This document shows, in pieces, positions 21,933 through 29,505 of a DNA stretch of 47,949 nucleotides. Below the pieces are notes generated by a model that was not told where the DNA came from, ran no database searches, and saw only the letters and a program-made list of their open reading frames with translations. Position 1 is the stretch's first letter, and every line of letters begins with the position of its first letter. A program made the position numbers and the translations under genes. This DNA comes from Roseiflexus sp. (GTDB lineage Bacteria > Chloroflexota > Chloroflexia > Chloroflexales > Roseiflexaceae), in the NCBI GenBank assembly GCA_017743475.1, contig JAGHYV010000033.1:1-47949 (forward strand), written 5' to 3'.

Positions 21933-23159
21933 ATGCCCGCTTCGGCAAAACTGGTCGCGCGTGCCATGGTTGGGTCGCCAATTGCGCGACCCTTCGGCGG
22001 ATGTCTGTTCGTCGGCGGTATGCTGCTGCTCCTTGGCTTTGCGTTTCTGGGGCACCTGGCGCTCTGGGTCCTGGAGCCAGCTGCACGTATTGGCGTTTTC
22101 CTGACTGCCGCATTGATCGGTACGGTCGCATCACTGCCACTACTGGCGTTGCTGCGCTGGCTGGATCGGCGCGAGCGCGAGTCGCTCTGGCTGGCGATCG
22201 GCGCCGTGGTATGGGGTGCAGTGATTAGCACTGGTCTTTCCGCCATTTTCAACGCACTTGGCTTCGGATTCATCGCTGTCGGCCTGGAGATCGTCGGCAG
22301 CGTCGATAGCGAACTCATTGGGCAATTGCTCGCTGCTGCGCTGATTGCGCCGCCGGTCGAGGAGGCTTTCAAAGGGCTTGCCGTTCTGGTGCTCTTCTGG
22401 TTTCTGCGCGCCGAGTTCGATAATGTGCGCGATGGAATCATCTACGGGGCATTGGTCGGTATCGGCTTCAACATTGCTGAGTACGCGCTCTACGTGATGC
22501 AGGGGTACGCTGAAACTGGCGTTGCTCCTTTCGCTCAGCAGTTTGCCGGGCGTTTCGTCTTTCTGGGATTCAACGGGCATATGCTCTGGAGCGCAATCTG
22601 CGGCGCTGGCGTTGGCTTCGCGCGTCAGTCGCGCGAGGGGTGCGCCCGGCTTGGTGCACCGGTTGCCGGGTACCTGGCGGCAACCTTCGGGCACGCGCTC
22701 AACAATTCGGTCGGGGTGTTCCTGCTTGGTATTTTCGTGGTACTTATGGGGTATGATGTCGAACGCGGACTGGAGAGCATCCCGCCGGTTGCGCTGTGGG
22801 GAGCAGCGGCGGCAATGAATATCGTGGTGCAGGGTGTGCTGTATATTGCCCTGCTAGTGCTGCTGGCGCTTAGTTCGCGCTGGGAACGTGATGTGATCCG
22901 CACCTATCTAGCGGATGAAGTCGGGATCAGCATTACCCCTGAGGAGTATGCCGCAATTGTGAACGACCGCATGTTTGGCGCGCTCGGCAGCCGTGGCATA
23001 CCCTGGCGTCTTGCGCTGGCGCAGAACGAACTGGCATTTCGCAAATGGCATGTCGCGCGCGAAGGCGGCAACCCGGCAACCGACCCGCTAGTGGCGGCGT
23101 GGCGTCAGGATATTGCGACACTGCGCGCTGAGTGGCTTCGCTCCAGACAAACGAGGTAG
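21933..23159 (+). CDS. PrsW-family intramembrane metalloprotease
   Basis: This 408-residue multi-span membrane protein has the PrsW/CAAX-like signature: PVEEAFKG with Glu143-Glu144 and Lys147, Glu183 in NIAEYALYV, His216 in FNGHMLW, and His254 in FGHALNNSVG, which together form the metal site within membrane helices. About eight hydrophobic segments are seen, then a hydrophilic C-terminal tail of about 100 residues. PrsW of Bacillus cleaves an anti-sigma factor; the substrate here is unknown and no sigma/anti-sigma pair is nearby. An upstream GTG at 21909 would overlap the previous gene; the ATG at 21933 with TGAGG upstream is preferred. It is probably in one operon with the genes on either side. 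Confidence 0.82.
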   Translation: MPASAKLVARAMVGSPIARPFGGCLFVGGMLLLLGFAFLGHLALWVLEPAARIGVFLTAALIGTVASLPLLALLRWLDRRERESLWLAIGAVVWGAVISTGLSAIFNALGFGFIAVGLEIVGSVDSELIGQLLAAALIAPPVEEAFKGLAVLVLFWFLRAEFDNVRDGIIYGALVGIGFNIAEYALYVMQGYAETGVAPFAQQFAGRFVFLGFNGHMLWSAICGAGVGFARQSREGCARLGAPVAGYLAATFGHALNNSVGVFLLGIFVVLMGYDVERGLESIPPVALWGAAAAMNIVVQGVLYIALLVLLALSSRWERDVIRTYLADEVGISITPEEYAAIVNDRMFGALGSRGIPWRLALAQNELAFRKWHVAREGGNPATDPLVAAWRQDIATLRAEWLRSRQTR

Positions 23160-23162
23160 GTT

Positions 23163-23744
23163 ATGGCAATCACTACCGATCAGCGTCTCGCGCTGGCGAT
23201 GACCATTCCAGACACACCGGTCTGGCGCTTGAGCCTTGAGCAGTACCACCGGATGATCCAGACCGGCATTCTCACCGACGATGATCCTGTCGAGTTTCTC
23301 GAAGGGTTGCTGGTGACAAAAATGCCCAAGAATCCACCGCGCAGTCTTACAACCTATCTGACACGCGACGCGCTTGCGCGGGTTGTGCCAGCGCAGTGGT
23401 ATGTCGACGCGCAGGAACCGTTCACCACTGCCGACAGCGAGCCAGAACCGGATGTCCTGCGTCACCTGCAGGCGCAGGATGTTGCGCTGGTTGTGGAGGT
23501 GGCTGATGCGACGCTTCAGCGTGACCGAACGCTGAAGAAACGGATGTATGCCCGCGCAATGATTCCGGTCTACTGGATCATCAACCTTGCTGAGCGTATG
23601 ATCGAATGGTACACGCGGCCTTTCACGGCTGAAGGGGAAGCCGATTATGCGCAGCGTCAGGATGTTGCTGAAGACGGCATGATCCCGGTTGTGCTCGATG
23701 GCGTGGAGGTTGCCCGTCTCCCTGTGCGCGACCTGTTGCCCTGA
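23163..23744 (+). CDS. Uma2-family (DUF820) PD-(D/E)xK nuclease-like protein
   Basis: This 193-residue protein shows the Uma2 pattern: VEFLEGLLVTKMPKNPP, then a catalytic PD in SEPEPDV, the strand VALVVEVAD with Glu, and the DRTLKKRMYARAMIPVYWI block. Most relatives have 10-15 more residues between the PD motif and VVEVAD (usually an R-Y-x-x-x-H-P segment); here they are missing, so a small internal deletion may have occurred. Uma2 proteins are abundant in cyanobacteria and Chloroflexota and have no settled function. It starts three bases after the PrsW-like stop, with GAGGTAGG as binding site. Confidence 0.83.
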   Translation: MAITTDQRLALAMTIPDTPVWRLSLEQYHRMIQTGILTDDDPVEFLEGLLVTKMPKNPPRSLTTYLTRDALARVVPAQWYVDAQEPFTTADSEPEPDVLRHLQAQDVALVVEVADATLQRDRTLKKRMYARAMIPVYWIINLAERMIEWYTRPFTAEGEADYAQRQDVAEDGMIPVVLDGVEVARLPVRDLLP

Positions 23745-23771
23745 ACATCATTCCACGAAAGTGAGCATTCA

Positions 23772-24656
23772 ATGTCACGTATTGTTTCTCTCGGTCTCGT
23801 ACAAATGCGAATGACCGACAACCCGCAACGGAACTTCGCTGTTGCCGTCGAGGGTATCCGTGAAGCGGCAAAACGCGGCGCGCAGATCGTCTGCCTGCCC
23901 GAACTGTTTCGGTCACTCTACTTCTGCCAGAGCGAGGATCACCGGCATTTCGCACTGGCGGAACCGATCCCCGGTCCTTCAACCGAGGCTTTGGGCGCAC
24001 TGGCGCGCGAACTCGGCGTTGTGATCATTGCCAGTCTGTTTGAGAAGCGCGCCGAAGGGTTGTACCACAACACCGCTGCCGTACTCGACGCCGATGGGCG
24101 CTATCTAGGCAAGTACCGCAAGATGCACATTCCCGACGATCCGCTCTACTACGAGAAGTTCTATTTCACACCCGGCGATCTGGGGTTCAAAGTGTTCGCC
24201 ACGCGCTATGCGCGGGTCGGTGTGCTTATCTGCTGGGATCAGTGGTACCCCGAAGCGGCGCGTCTCACCGCACTGCGCGGCGCCGACATTCTCTTCTACC
24301 CGACGGCCATCGGCTGGCATCCTAAAGAAAAAGAAGCATATGGCGCGGCGCAGCACGCGAGTTGGGAGATCATCCAGCGTTCGCACGGTATCGCAAATGG
24401 GTGCTACGTCGTCAGCGTCAACCGCACCGGTCACGAAGGTGATCCCGACGGCGGCATCGAGTTTTGGGGGCAGAGTTTCGTTTCCGATCCGGGTGGAACA
24501 ATCCTGGCAAAGGCTGCCGTTGATCAGCCGGACATTCTAGTTGTCCCGATCGATCTGGCGCGCATTGACGAGCAGCGCACCCACTGGCCCTTCCTGCGCG
24601 ACCGGCGGATCGATGCGTATGGCGAGATCACCAGACGCTACATTGATGAGGAGTGA
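23772..24656 (+). CDS. aguB: N-carbamoylputrescine amidohydrolase
   Basis: This 294-residue nitrilase-superfamily enzyme hydrolyses N-carbamoylputrescine to putrescine, CO2 and ammonia. The catalytic triad is complete: Glu44 in CLPELF, Lys117 in YRKMHIPDD and Cys154 in LICWDQWYPE. Conserved family stretches such as YYEKFYFTPGDLGFKVF and YPTAIGWHP place it with AguB rather than with general nitrilases. The length is normal. It is followed after nine bases by agmatine deiminase, whose product is its substrate, which makes the assignment firm. The ATG follows CGAAAGTGAG. Confidence 0.93.
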   Translation: MSRIVSLGLVQMRMTDNPQRNFAVAVEGIREAAKRGAQIVCLPELFRSLYFCQSEDHRHFALAEPIPGPSTEALGALARELGVVIIASLFEKRAEGLYHNTAAVLDADGRYLGKYRKMHIPDDPLYYEKFYFTPGDLGFKVFATRYARVGVLICWDQWYPEAARLTALRGADILFYPTAIGWHPKEKEAYGAAQHASWEIIQRSHGIANGCYVVSVNRTGHEGDPDGGIEFWGQSFVSDPGGTILAKAAVDQPDILVVPIDLARIDEQRTHWPFLRDRRIDAYGEITRRYIDEE

Positions 24657-24665
24657 AGCAGCGGT

Positions 24666-25712
24666 ATGACAACGTCCCAACCAACGCCGACGCAACTCGG
24701 ATACCGGATGCCCGCAGAATGGGCGCCCCACCAGGCTACCTGGCTCTCCTGGCCCCACAACGAGGAGTCATGGCCCGGCAAACTGCATGTTGTCCTGCCA
24801 ATCTATGCCCGCATGGTTGCAGCGCTGGCATGCTCTGAAACTGTGCATATCAATGTCAACGATGAAGCGATGGAAGATCAGGCGCGTCGGTTGCTGCACG
24901 CAGCTGGGGCACAGGGCGACATTCGCTTCCACCATTTTCCAACCAATGACGCGTGGTGCCGCGATCACGGCGCGATCTTCGTCGTGCGCGCGGGCGATGA
25001 TCCCCTAGCTGCGATCAACTGGGAGTACAACGCGTGGGGCGGCAAATATCCGCCGTATGACCTGGATAATCAGATACCGCGGCGTATGGCGGAGGCGCTG
25101 AGCGTGCCCTGTTTCGACGGCGGCATGGTGCTGGAGGGCGGCTCGATTGATGTCAACGGTGAAGGGTTGCTGCTCACCACCGAAGCATGCCTGCTCAACC
25201 CCAACCGCAACCCGCATCTGACCCGTGAACAGATCGAGCAGCGCTTGTGCGATTACCTCGGTGTCTCAAACATCCTCTGGCTTGGCGATGGCATTGTGGG
25301 TGACGATACCGACGGGCACATCGACGATCTGGCGCGCTTCGTCGCTCCCGATACCGTTGTAACCGTTGTTGAAAGCGATCCCACCGACGAAAACTACGAC
25401 GCACTCCAGGAGAACCTGCGTCGTCTGAAGCGGATGACCGATCTGCGCGGCGGCGCGCTGCGGATCGTCGAACTGCCGATGCCACCGGTGATTGTGTATG
25501 AAGGACGGCGTCTGCCAGCGTCCTACGCCAATTTCTACATTGCCAATCGCGTCGTGCTGATGCCCACCTTCAACCATCTGAACGACGAACGCGCAGCGGC
25601 AATTCTGGCGGAACTGTTTCCGACCCGTGACATCGTGGGTATCGATTGCACCGACATCGTCTGGGGATTGGGTGCCTGGCACTGTCTGACGCAGCAGGTT
25701 CCGGCAGTATAG
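24666..25712 (+). CDS. aguA: Agmatine deiminase
   Basis: This 348-residue member of the guanidino-group modifying (pentein) family converts agmatine to N-carbamoylputrescine. It contains MPAEWAPHQATWLSWP, the acidic TNDAWCRDHGAIFVV, NWEYNAWGGKYPPYDLD, the His of DTDGHIDDLARF and the nucleophile Cys340 in the C-terminal HCLTQQ. The residues before the Cys read GLGAW where many enzymes have GGGNI. It lies directly behind aguB. No arginine decarboxylase is in the window, so agmatine must come from elsewhere. It ends three bases from the convergent DUF92 gene. Confidence 0.94.
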   Translation: MTTSQPTPTQLGYRMPAEWAPHQATWLSWPHNEESWPGKLHVVLPIYARMVAALACSETVHINVNDEAMEDQARRLLHAAGAQGDIRFHHFPTNDAWCRDHGAIFVVRAGDDPLAAINWEYNAWGGKYPPYDLDNQIPRRMAEALSVPCFDGGMVLEGGSIDVNGEGLLLTTEACLLNPNRNPHLTREQIEQRLCDYLGVSNILWLGDGIVGDDTDGHIDDLARFVAPDTVVTVVESDPTDENYDALQENLRRLKRMTDLRGGALRIVELPMPPVIVYEGRRLPASYANFYIANRVVLMPTFNHLNDERAAAILAELFPTRDIVGIDCTDIVWGLGAWHCLTQQVPAV

Positions 25713-25715
25713 TGC

Positions 25716-26537
25716 TTACCCGCCACTCGTCAGGGCATACACGCCGAATGCAGCGGCGCCGCCTGCCAGCGAACTCAGGAAGTTGACCATATCGTTGTTC
25801 ATCCAGCGCCAGCCGCGCAGCAGCGGATAGCGCACCCCATCGCGGGAGGCGCGCTTTTCGGTTTCGCCGGTCGGCGACAGGTACATCGCCTGCACCGTCG
25901 CCCCAAGAAGACTATCGACCAGGCTTCCGACAACCCCGCCGACAAGTGCGGCTGGCAGCAGTGCAACCAGCCAGACCCCGCGTTCAGCAGCCATGAACAG
26001 CAGGGTTGCAGCGCCGATTAGGAGTGCGCCTCCAGCCGATGCGCCAGTTCCATACAGCGTGACCCCGCCCGAAGTGCCCGGCGCGACAATCCTGCCGGAC
26101 GTGATCAGGCGTGGCGGATGCGGACTGAGAACCCCGATTTCGGTAGCCCAGGTATCGGCAGTGACCGTTGCCATCACACCGACATACGCTGCGAGCAGTA
26201 CTATCGGCTCGCCAGTCAGCACATACGCCAGCGCGAGCGCCGCACCTGCGCCACCATTGGCAAGCGCCTGCCAGAGATCGCGTCGTCCGCCCTTCTCGAA
26301 CTTCTCACCGGCAATACGCTGTTTCTGCGCCTGGCGAAAATGAGAAAGCGCACTGGACGTTACAAAAAAGACGATCAGTACGCTTCCCCACGTCCAACCA
26401 CCAAAACCGAAGGTTGCTGTCCCAGTGATGATGGCGCCCAGCCATCCACTCCGATCAAGCGAATGGCGTCGATACGCCACAGCCCCAATGAAGGCGCTCA
26501 ACACCAATCCGGCAGCAATACGAGGAATATCAAACAT
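25716..26537 (-). CDS. DUF92 integral membrane protein (VTE6-like prenyl-phosphate kinase candidate)
   Basis: This 273-residue protein has six or seven membrane segments and the DUF92 signatures: DRSGWLGAIITGTATFGFGGWTW-like N-terminal stretch (split here only for naming), the loop FEKGGRRDLWQALANGG, ATVTADTWATEIG, and SLVDSLLGATVQ. The plant and cyanobacterial members (VTE6) phosphorylate phytyl phosphate to phytyl diphosphate for tocopherol or chlorophyll side-chain salvage. In a phototroph it could recycle phytol from bacteriochlorophyll; this is an inference. An ATG at 26573 would add 12 residues; neither start has a strong ribosome binding site, and 26537 is chosen because the membrane helix begins soon after it. 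Confidence 0.78.
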   Translation of the reverse strand: MFDIPRIAAGLVLSAFIGAVAYRRHSLDRSGWLGAIITGTATFGFGGWTWGSVLIVFFVTSSALSHFRQAQKQRIAGEKFEKGGRRDLWQALANGGAGAALALAYVLTGEPIVLLAAYVGVMATVTADTWATEIGVLSPHPPRLITSGRIVAPGTSGGVTLYGTGASAGGALLIGAATLLFMAAERGVWLVALLPAALVGGVVGSLVDSLLGATVQAMYLSPTGETEKRASRDGVRYPLLRGWRWMNNDMVNFLSSLAGGAAAFGVYALTSGG

Positions 26538-26625
26538 AATGACAGATGGCAGGATCGAAACGCCATCTATCATACCACAATATCACCGCATTCCGTAACT
26601 GTTCACACCTGGGGTAACACACGCG

Positions 26626-26688
26626 CCTGGGAGCGAGGGCGAAACGCTTTCGTCGCGTCTACGAGGGCAAGATACTCTCGCTCCCAGG
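26626..26688. repeat. 12-bp inverted repeat (hairpin) between DUF92 and SRPBCC genes
   Basis: CCTGGGAGCGAG at 26626-26637 and CTCGCTCCCAGG at 26677-26688 are perfect complements around a 39-base loop. The element sits 14 bases downstream of the SRPBCC gene stop (minus strand). It may be a 3' hairpin or a small REP-like element; no T run follows on either strand. Confidence 0.6.
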
Positions 26689-26702
26689 AGAAATGCGAAC
26701 AC

Positions 26703-27215
26703 TTACCGCATTCCCTCAATCCGTCGGGCAATCGCAGTCAAAGCCTGGTCGAGGTCCGGTCCGATCATCGCTGTGACCTGATCTGACGGAACCATTGCTG
26801 CAAACGGTCCGAGCATCGGCGCAAGATCGATGGTCAACGTCACCCGCAGATCGGTTCCCCTCCCATCCGGCACAAACAACCAGCGCGACTCGACACTGAC
26901 CGGATGGCGTGACGTAAAGACCACTTCCTGGTCTTGCTGCCAGAACACATCCCCCTCGGAGCGAATGGTAGCGAACGGACCCATCGCCATATGGGTGGCG
27001 ACGCGCGCACTAGATGCGCCGCGCTGCAACACCTCAACTTTCTTCACGCGCGGCAACAACCCCGCCAGTGTCTGCGGATCGGACAGCGTCGCAAAAACGC
27101 GACTCGCGCTCGCCGCAATGCGTCGGCTACGCTCGACAGTCACGACCGGACCGCCTCTGGTCGCTGCTTCTTTCGTCTTGTTCCACGTCAGATCACCGGG
27201 TCGAACCATGCTCAT
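26703..27215 (-). CDS. SRPBCC-superfamily (START/polyketide cyclase-like) protein
   Basis: This 170-residue protein shows the SRPBCC pattern: VERSRRIAASASRVFATLSDPQTLAGLLP-type start of helix alpha1 (A-x-x-V-F-x-x-L-x-D-P), central beta strands including a W-L-F-V-P block, and a long amphipathic C-terminal helix (LDQALTAIARRIEGM). Such proteins bind lipids or other hydrophobic ligands in a deep pocket; the ligand is not known. The ATG at 27215 has GGAGG seven bases upstream; longer starts have none. It is followed by a hairpin and then by DUF92 on the same strand, which may be a separate unit. Confidence 0.78.
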   Translation of the reverse strand: MSMVRPGDLTWNKTKEAATRGGPVVTVERSRRIAASASRVFATLSDPQTLAGLLPRVKKVEVLQRGASSARVATHMAMGPFATIRSEGDVFWQQDQEVVFTSRHPVSVESRWLFVPDGRGTDLRVTLTIDLAPMLGPFAAMVPSDQVTAMIGPDLDQALTAIARRIEGMR

Positions 27216-27429
27216 TGTGCGCCTCCATGCGGCGGACTGCCGCCATCGCCACGAATACGACGAGCGTTGCACGTAGTAGGGTTGCAAGGGTGTGTATCTG
27301 CAACGTACCATGATCTACGATTCTGTGCAAGTAATGGATGTAACCCGTGCAAAGACCCCGTCAAGATGACGAGCGGCAGGTCGCCGACGCCTGTTCAATA
27401 CGTGAAACGGCGCGCACCAATGCAAGGTA

Positions 27430-27438
27430 TGCTATAAT
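27430..27438 (+). promoter_or_regulatory. Extended -10 promoter of the small zinc-protein gene
   Basis: TGCTATAAT is a perfect extended -10, 57 bases before the ATG at 27496. No -35 consensus is visible, which is common with extended -10 promoters. Confidence 0.5.
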
Positions 27439-27495
27439 ACGTGCAGGAACAGAAACAACCCACAACCTGGCATCAGGTAACGGAGAGACCAGATC

Positions 27496-27681
27496 ATGGC
27501 AGAGAAGAAATCGAAGACCGATGTTACTGCGCGCGATAAGAGCGGCAAGCCCACCAATCACAACTGCGTAAACTGCGGGGAGCGCATTATGAACGACCGC
27601 GAGATGGTGGTTGTGATGGATGGGCGGCGGCGAAACAAGACGTATCACCATCGCGCATGCTTTCAGAAGTCTATCGCTTGA
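27496..27681 (+). CDS. 61-residue putative zinc-binding protein
   Basis: The ORF codes for a small charged protein with a basic, low-complexity N-terminus (KKSKTD, DKSGKP) and a compact C-terminal motif: C-V-N-C at residues 25-28 and HHRAC near the end, giving a C-x2-C...H-H-x2-C set of ligands for one zinc ion. It has a GGAGAGAC ribosome binding site, its own extended -10 promoter and a strong hairpin 36 bases after the stop, so it looks like an independent expressed unit. The function is unknown; a regulator or a partner of a larger complex is possible. Confidence 0.72.
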   Translation: MAEKKSKTDVTARDKSGKPTNHNCVNCGERIMNDREMVVVMDGRRRNKTYHHRACFQKSIA

Positions 27682-27717
27682 GCATCGCCTGCATGTCCGA
27701 GTCCAAAAGGGTTTTGT

Positions 27718-27744
27718 CGGCTCATCCGTCGCGCGGGTGAGCCG
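27718..27744 (+). terminator. Intrinsic-like terminator after the small zinc-protein gene
   Basis: CGGCTCATCC and GGGTGAGCCG pair over ten positions (one G-T) around a seven-base loop; the following bases are moderately T-rich (ATCTGTTCTTCTG). It separates the small gene from the retropepsin-like gene. Confidence 0.65.
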
Positions 27745-27767
27745 ATCTGTTCTTCTGAACTGCGGGT

Positions 27768-28655
27768 ATGGTCGAGGATCGCACCCAGATCGAATTTCCG
27801 GCGCAAGGAATTACCACAATTGCGCTATGTGAGCCATTTGGCGTTCTGTGCTGTCGCGCATCCGGTCCCGGCGGTCACCCGTTGCGCGTCCTGATCGACA
27901 CTGGCACCGACCCATCAGCCGTTGATGCCCGGCTCGCGCGTCGTCTGGCGCTGCGCACCGGTGGCAGCGGTGTCGGGCATGGCGCTGCCAGCGATACCGT
28001 CGCTTTTACCGAGACTATCTTCCCCTGGTTGCGCCTGGGCAATCCGGACGCCCCTGGCAATCAGGCGCTGACCATCCGCGATCTCTACGCCCCGGCTCTC
28101 GACCTCAGCAGTCTCCCCTTTGAGGTCGACGTGGTGATTGGCTATAGCGTGCTCCGTCACCTGACCCTGCGGATAGATTTCCGGTCGCGCACGCTAACGC
28201 TGGCGCATCCCGACCTGGGATTTCCACCTGTTGGCGACTCAGGCGCCATCATTCCTGTCTCATTCTTCGAACACTTCCCGGCAATTGGTGATCTAGTTAT
28301 TGACGGTGTGACGCTTCCCAATGCAGCAATCGACACTGGCTCGAATACCGCTATTACCGTTGGACCAGACCTGGCGATGCGTCTGGGGTTGCACCGGGAT
28401 GGGACTGATGTGCGGATTGTGCATGGAGAAGGATTTGGCGGCGGTGGAGAGGTTGTGCGTCGTCGTTTCGATCAGGTGCGATTGGGTCCGTTTACACTAA
28501 AGGACGTTGATATTGATGCGCCTCTAACATGGGCTGGCGACCTGGGGCGGCGCTCGCGCGCAACGATCGGGATGCAACTCCTCTCCCGTTTCGCCACTGT
28601 CATCATCGATTATGGGCGGGAACAGGCGGCTCTCGAACCTGTCGAGTTAACCTGA
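27768..28655 (+). CDS. Two-lobed retropepsin-like aspartyl protease
   Basis: This 295-residue protein has two copies of the aspartyl protease core in tandem. The first has VLIDTGTDPS (Asp44) followed about 75 residues later by the hydrophobic-Gly strand DVVIGYSVLRHL. The second has AAIDTGSNTA (Asp189) followed by RATIGMQLLSRF. Each half thus looks like one retropepsin monomer, so the chain may fold as a two-lobed, pepsin-like enzyme without needing to dimerise. No signal peptide or membrane segment is seen, so it is probably cytoplasmic. The ATG at 27768 lies 23 bases after a terminator hairpin and has only a weak GCGGG site; a slightly different start cannot be excluded. The substrate is unknown. 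Confidence 0.75.
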   Translation: MVEDRTQIEFPAQGITTIALCEPFGVLCCRASGPGGHPLRVLIDTGTDPSAVDARLARRLALRTGGSGVGHGAASDTVAFTETIFPWLRLGNPDAPGNQALTIRDLYAPALDLSSLPFEVDVVIGYSVLRHLTLRIDFRSRTLTLAHPDLGFPPVGDSGAIIPVSFFEHFPAIGDLVIDGVTLPNAAIDTGSNTAITVGPDLAMRLGLHRDGTDVRIVHGEGFGGGGEVVRRRFDQVRLGPFTLKDVDIDAPLTWAGDLGRRSRATIGMQLLSRFATVIIDYGREQAALEPVELT

Positions 28656-29052
28656 GAAGCACCCCTGTCAGAGAATGCCCGTCGCCAAGTCCGTGCCTTG
28701 CTCCTGCCGCTCCGTATAGGCTTACAAGAGTAGGCTTTTGTGAAGATTCTGCATTCCTTTTCTGGTTTTGAGTTTCAGGACGCCTAAACTCCCCCTTCTT
28801 CCCTTGTGGAAGAAGGGGGCGGGGAGGATGAAGGGCAAAAACGCACGGGAACGCAGAGAATTGCTGATCTCCACCAGTAACTCTACCTTGAGAGCCTGTA
28901 TGGGTACAGCGTTGCTGCGCCCGCTGCACCCATCGCTGCGCCCGCACCCCGCTCCTATTACAATCGCCCAATACCAACATCCTTCCCCCTGTCTGCTTGC
29001 GTATCATCTCCACAGGAAATAACCATACCATACATGCATTCCGAGATCGATC
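28656..29052. other. Intergenic region containing an interspersed repeat
   Basis: No gene is supported in these 397 bases. The centre holds a copy of the repeat described at 28745-28866. The last part is pyrimidine-rich and leads to the lipoprotein gene; no clear -35/-10 pair was found. Confidence 0.5.
28745..28866 (-). repeat. Interspersed repeat, copy A, with a perfect hairpin
   Basis: Read on the minus strand this roughly 120-bp stretch aligns with 31733-31853 on the plus strand: CTGCGTTCCCGTGC, TTTTTGCCC, a long C/G-rich hairpin and GGCGTCCTGA occur in the same order. The hairpin arms CCCCCTTCTTCC and GGAAGAAGGGGG (28791-28819) are perfect complements around a five-base loop. The copies are about 3 kb apart in inverted orientation. 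Confidence 0.65.
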
Positions 29053-29463
29053 ATGAACGCTCGATTACTTCTCATGTTCTTGGCGCTTTTTTTGGCTGCA
29101 TGCGGCAGCGCGCCATTGGCGGAACCGCCTATCTATCCTGACGCCACACCTGCCGTGCGTGGTGAGTCGCCGCTCGCAGATGCGATGATGAGCGGCTTCA
29201 CAAATGAAATCGTTGGCGAGCGTAACGCTTCTGCAATCCGGCTCTTTCGGGCACCAGGCAACATTGCCTGGGAGCAGGTCAAACAGTTCTATGCTGGACG
29301 CCTCGAACCTAACGGATGGCGCGCCGACACCCGCCTGCTTGTCGAAGGAGATACGATCAGTTACGCCGGGTGGCGCAATGGTGACCAGCTCCTCGCAATC
29401 GCCCATACCGAGGATGCCGCTGCTGGCGCAACCTTTCTGGCCGTTGCCGTTGTGCGGCGATGA
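29053..29463 (+). CDS. Putative lipoprotein
   Basis: This 136-residue protein has a type II signal peptide: a short basic start (MNAR), a hydrophobic core, and a lipobox L-A-A-C with Cys17. The mature part begins with a Pro-rich linker (EPPIYPDATP) and then has a compact domain of about 90 residues containing APGNIAWEQVKQFYAGRLEPNGW, a pattern seen in small extracytoplasmic proteins of Chloroflexota with no known function. It would be anchored outside the cytoplasmic membrane. It lies 42 bases before the flippase gene on the same strand; that gene seems to have its own promoter. Confidence 0.75.
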   Translation: MNARLLLMFLALFLAACGSAPLAEPPIYPDATPAVRGESPLADAMMSGFTNEIVGERNASAIRLFRAPGNIAWEQVKQFYAGRLEPNGWRADTRLLVEGDTISYAGWRNGDQLLAIAHTEDAAAGATFLAVAVVRR

Positions 29464-29489
29464 TGCCATCGGGAGCGGGCGCACAGGTG

Positions 29490-29498
29490 TGGTATTAT
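29490..29498 (+). promoter_or_regulatory. Extended -10, possibly giving a leaderless flippase mRNA
   Basis: TGGTATTAT fits TGnTATnAT and ends only seven bases before the ATG at 29506. Transcription would start at or next to the A of the start codon. No ribosome binding site is visible before this ATG, which fits leaderless translation. Confidence 0.45.
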
Positions 29499-29505
29499 AT
29501 GCCGC

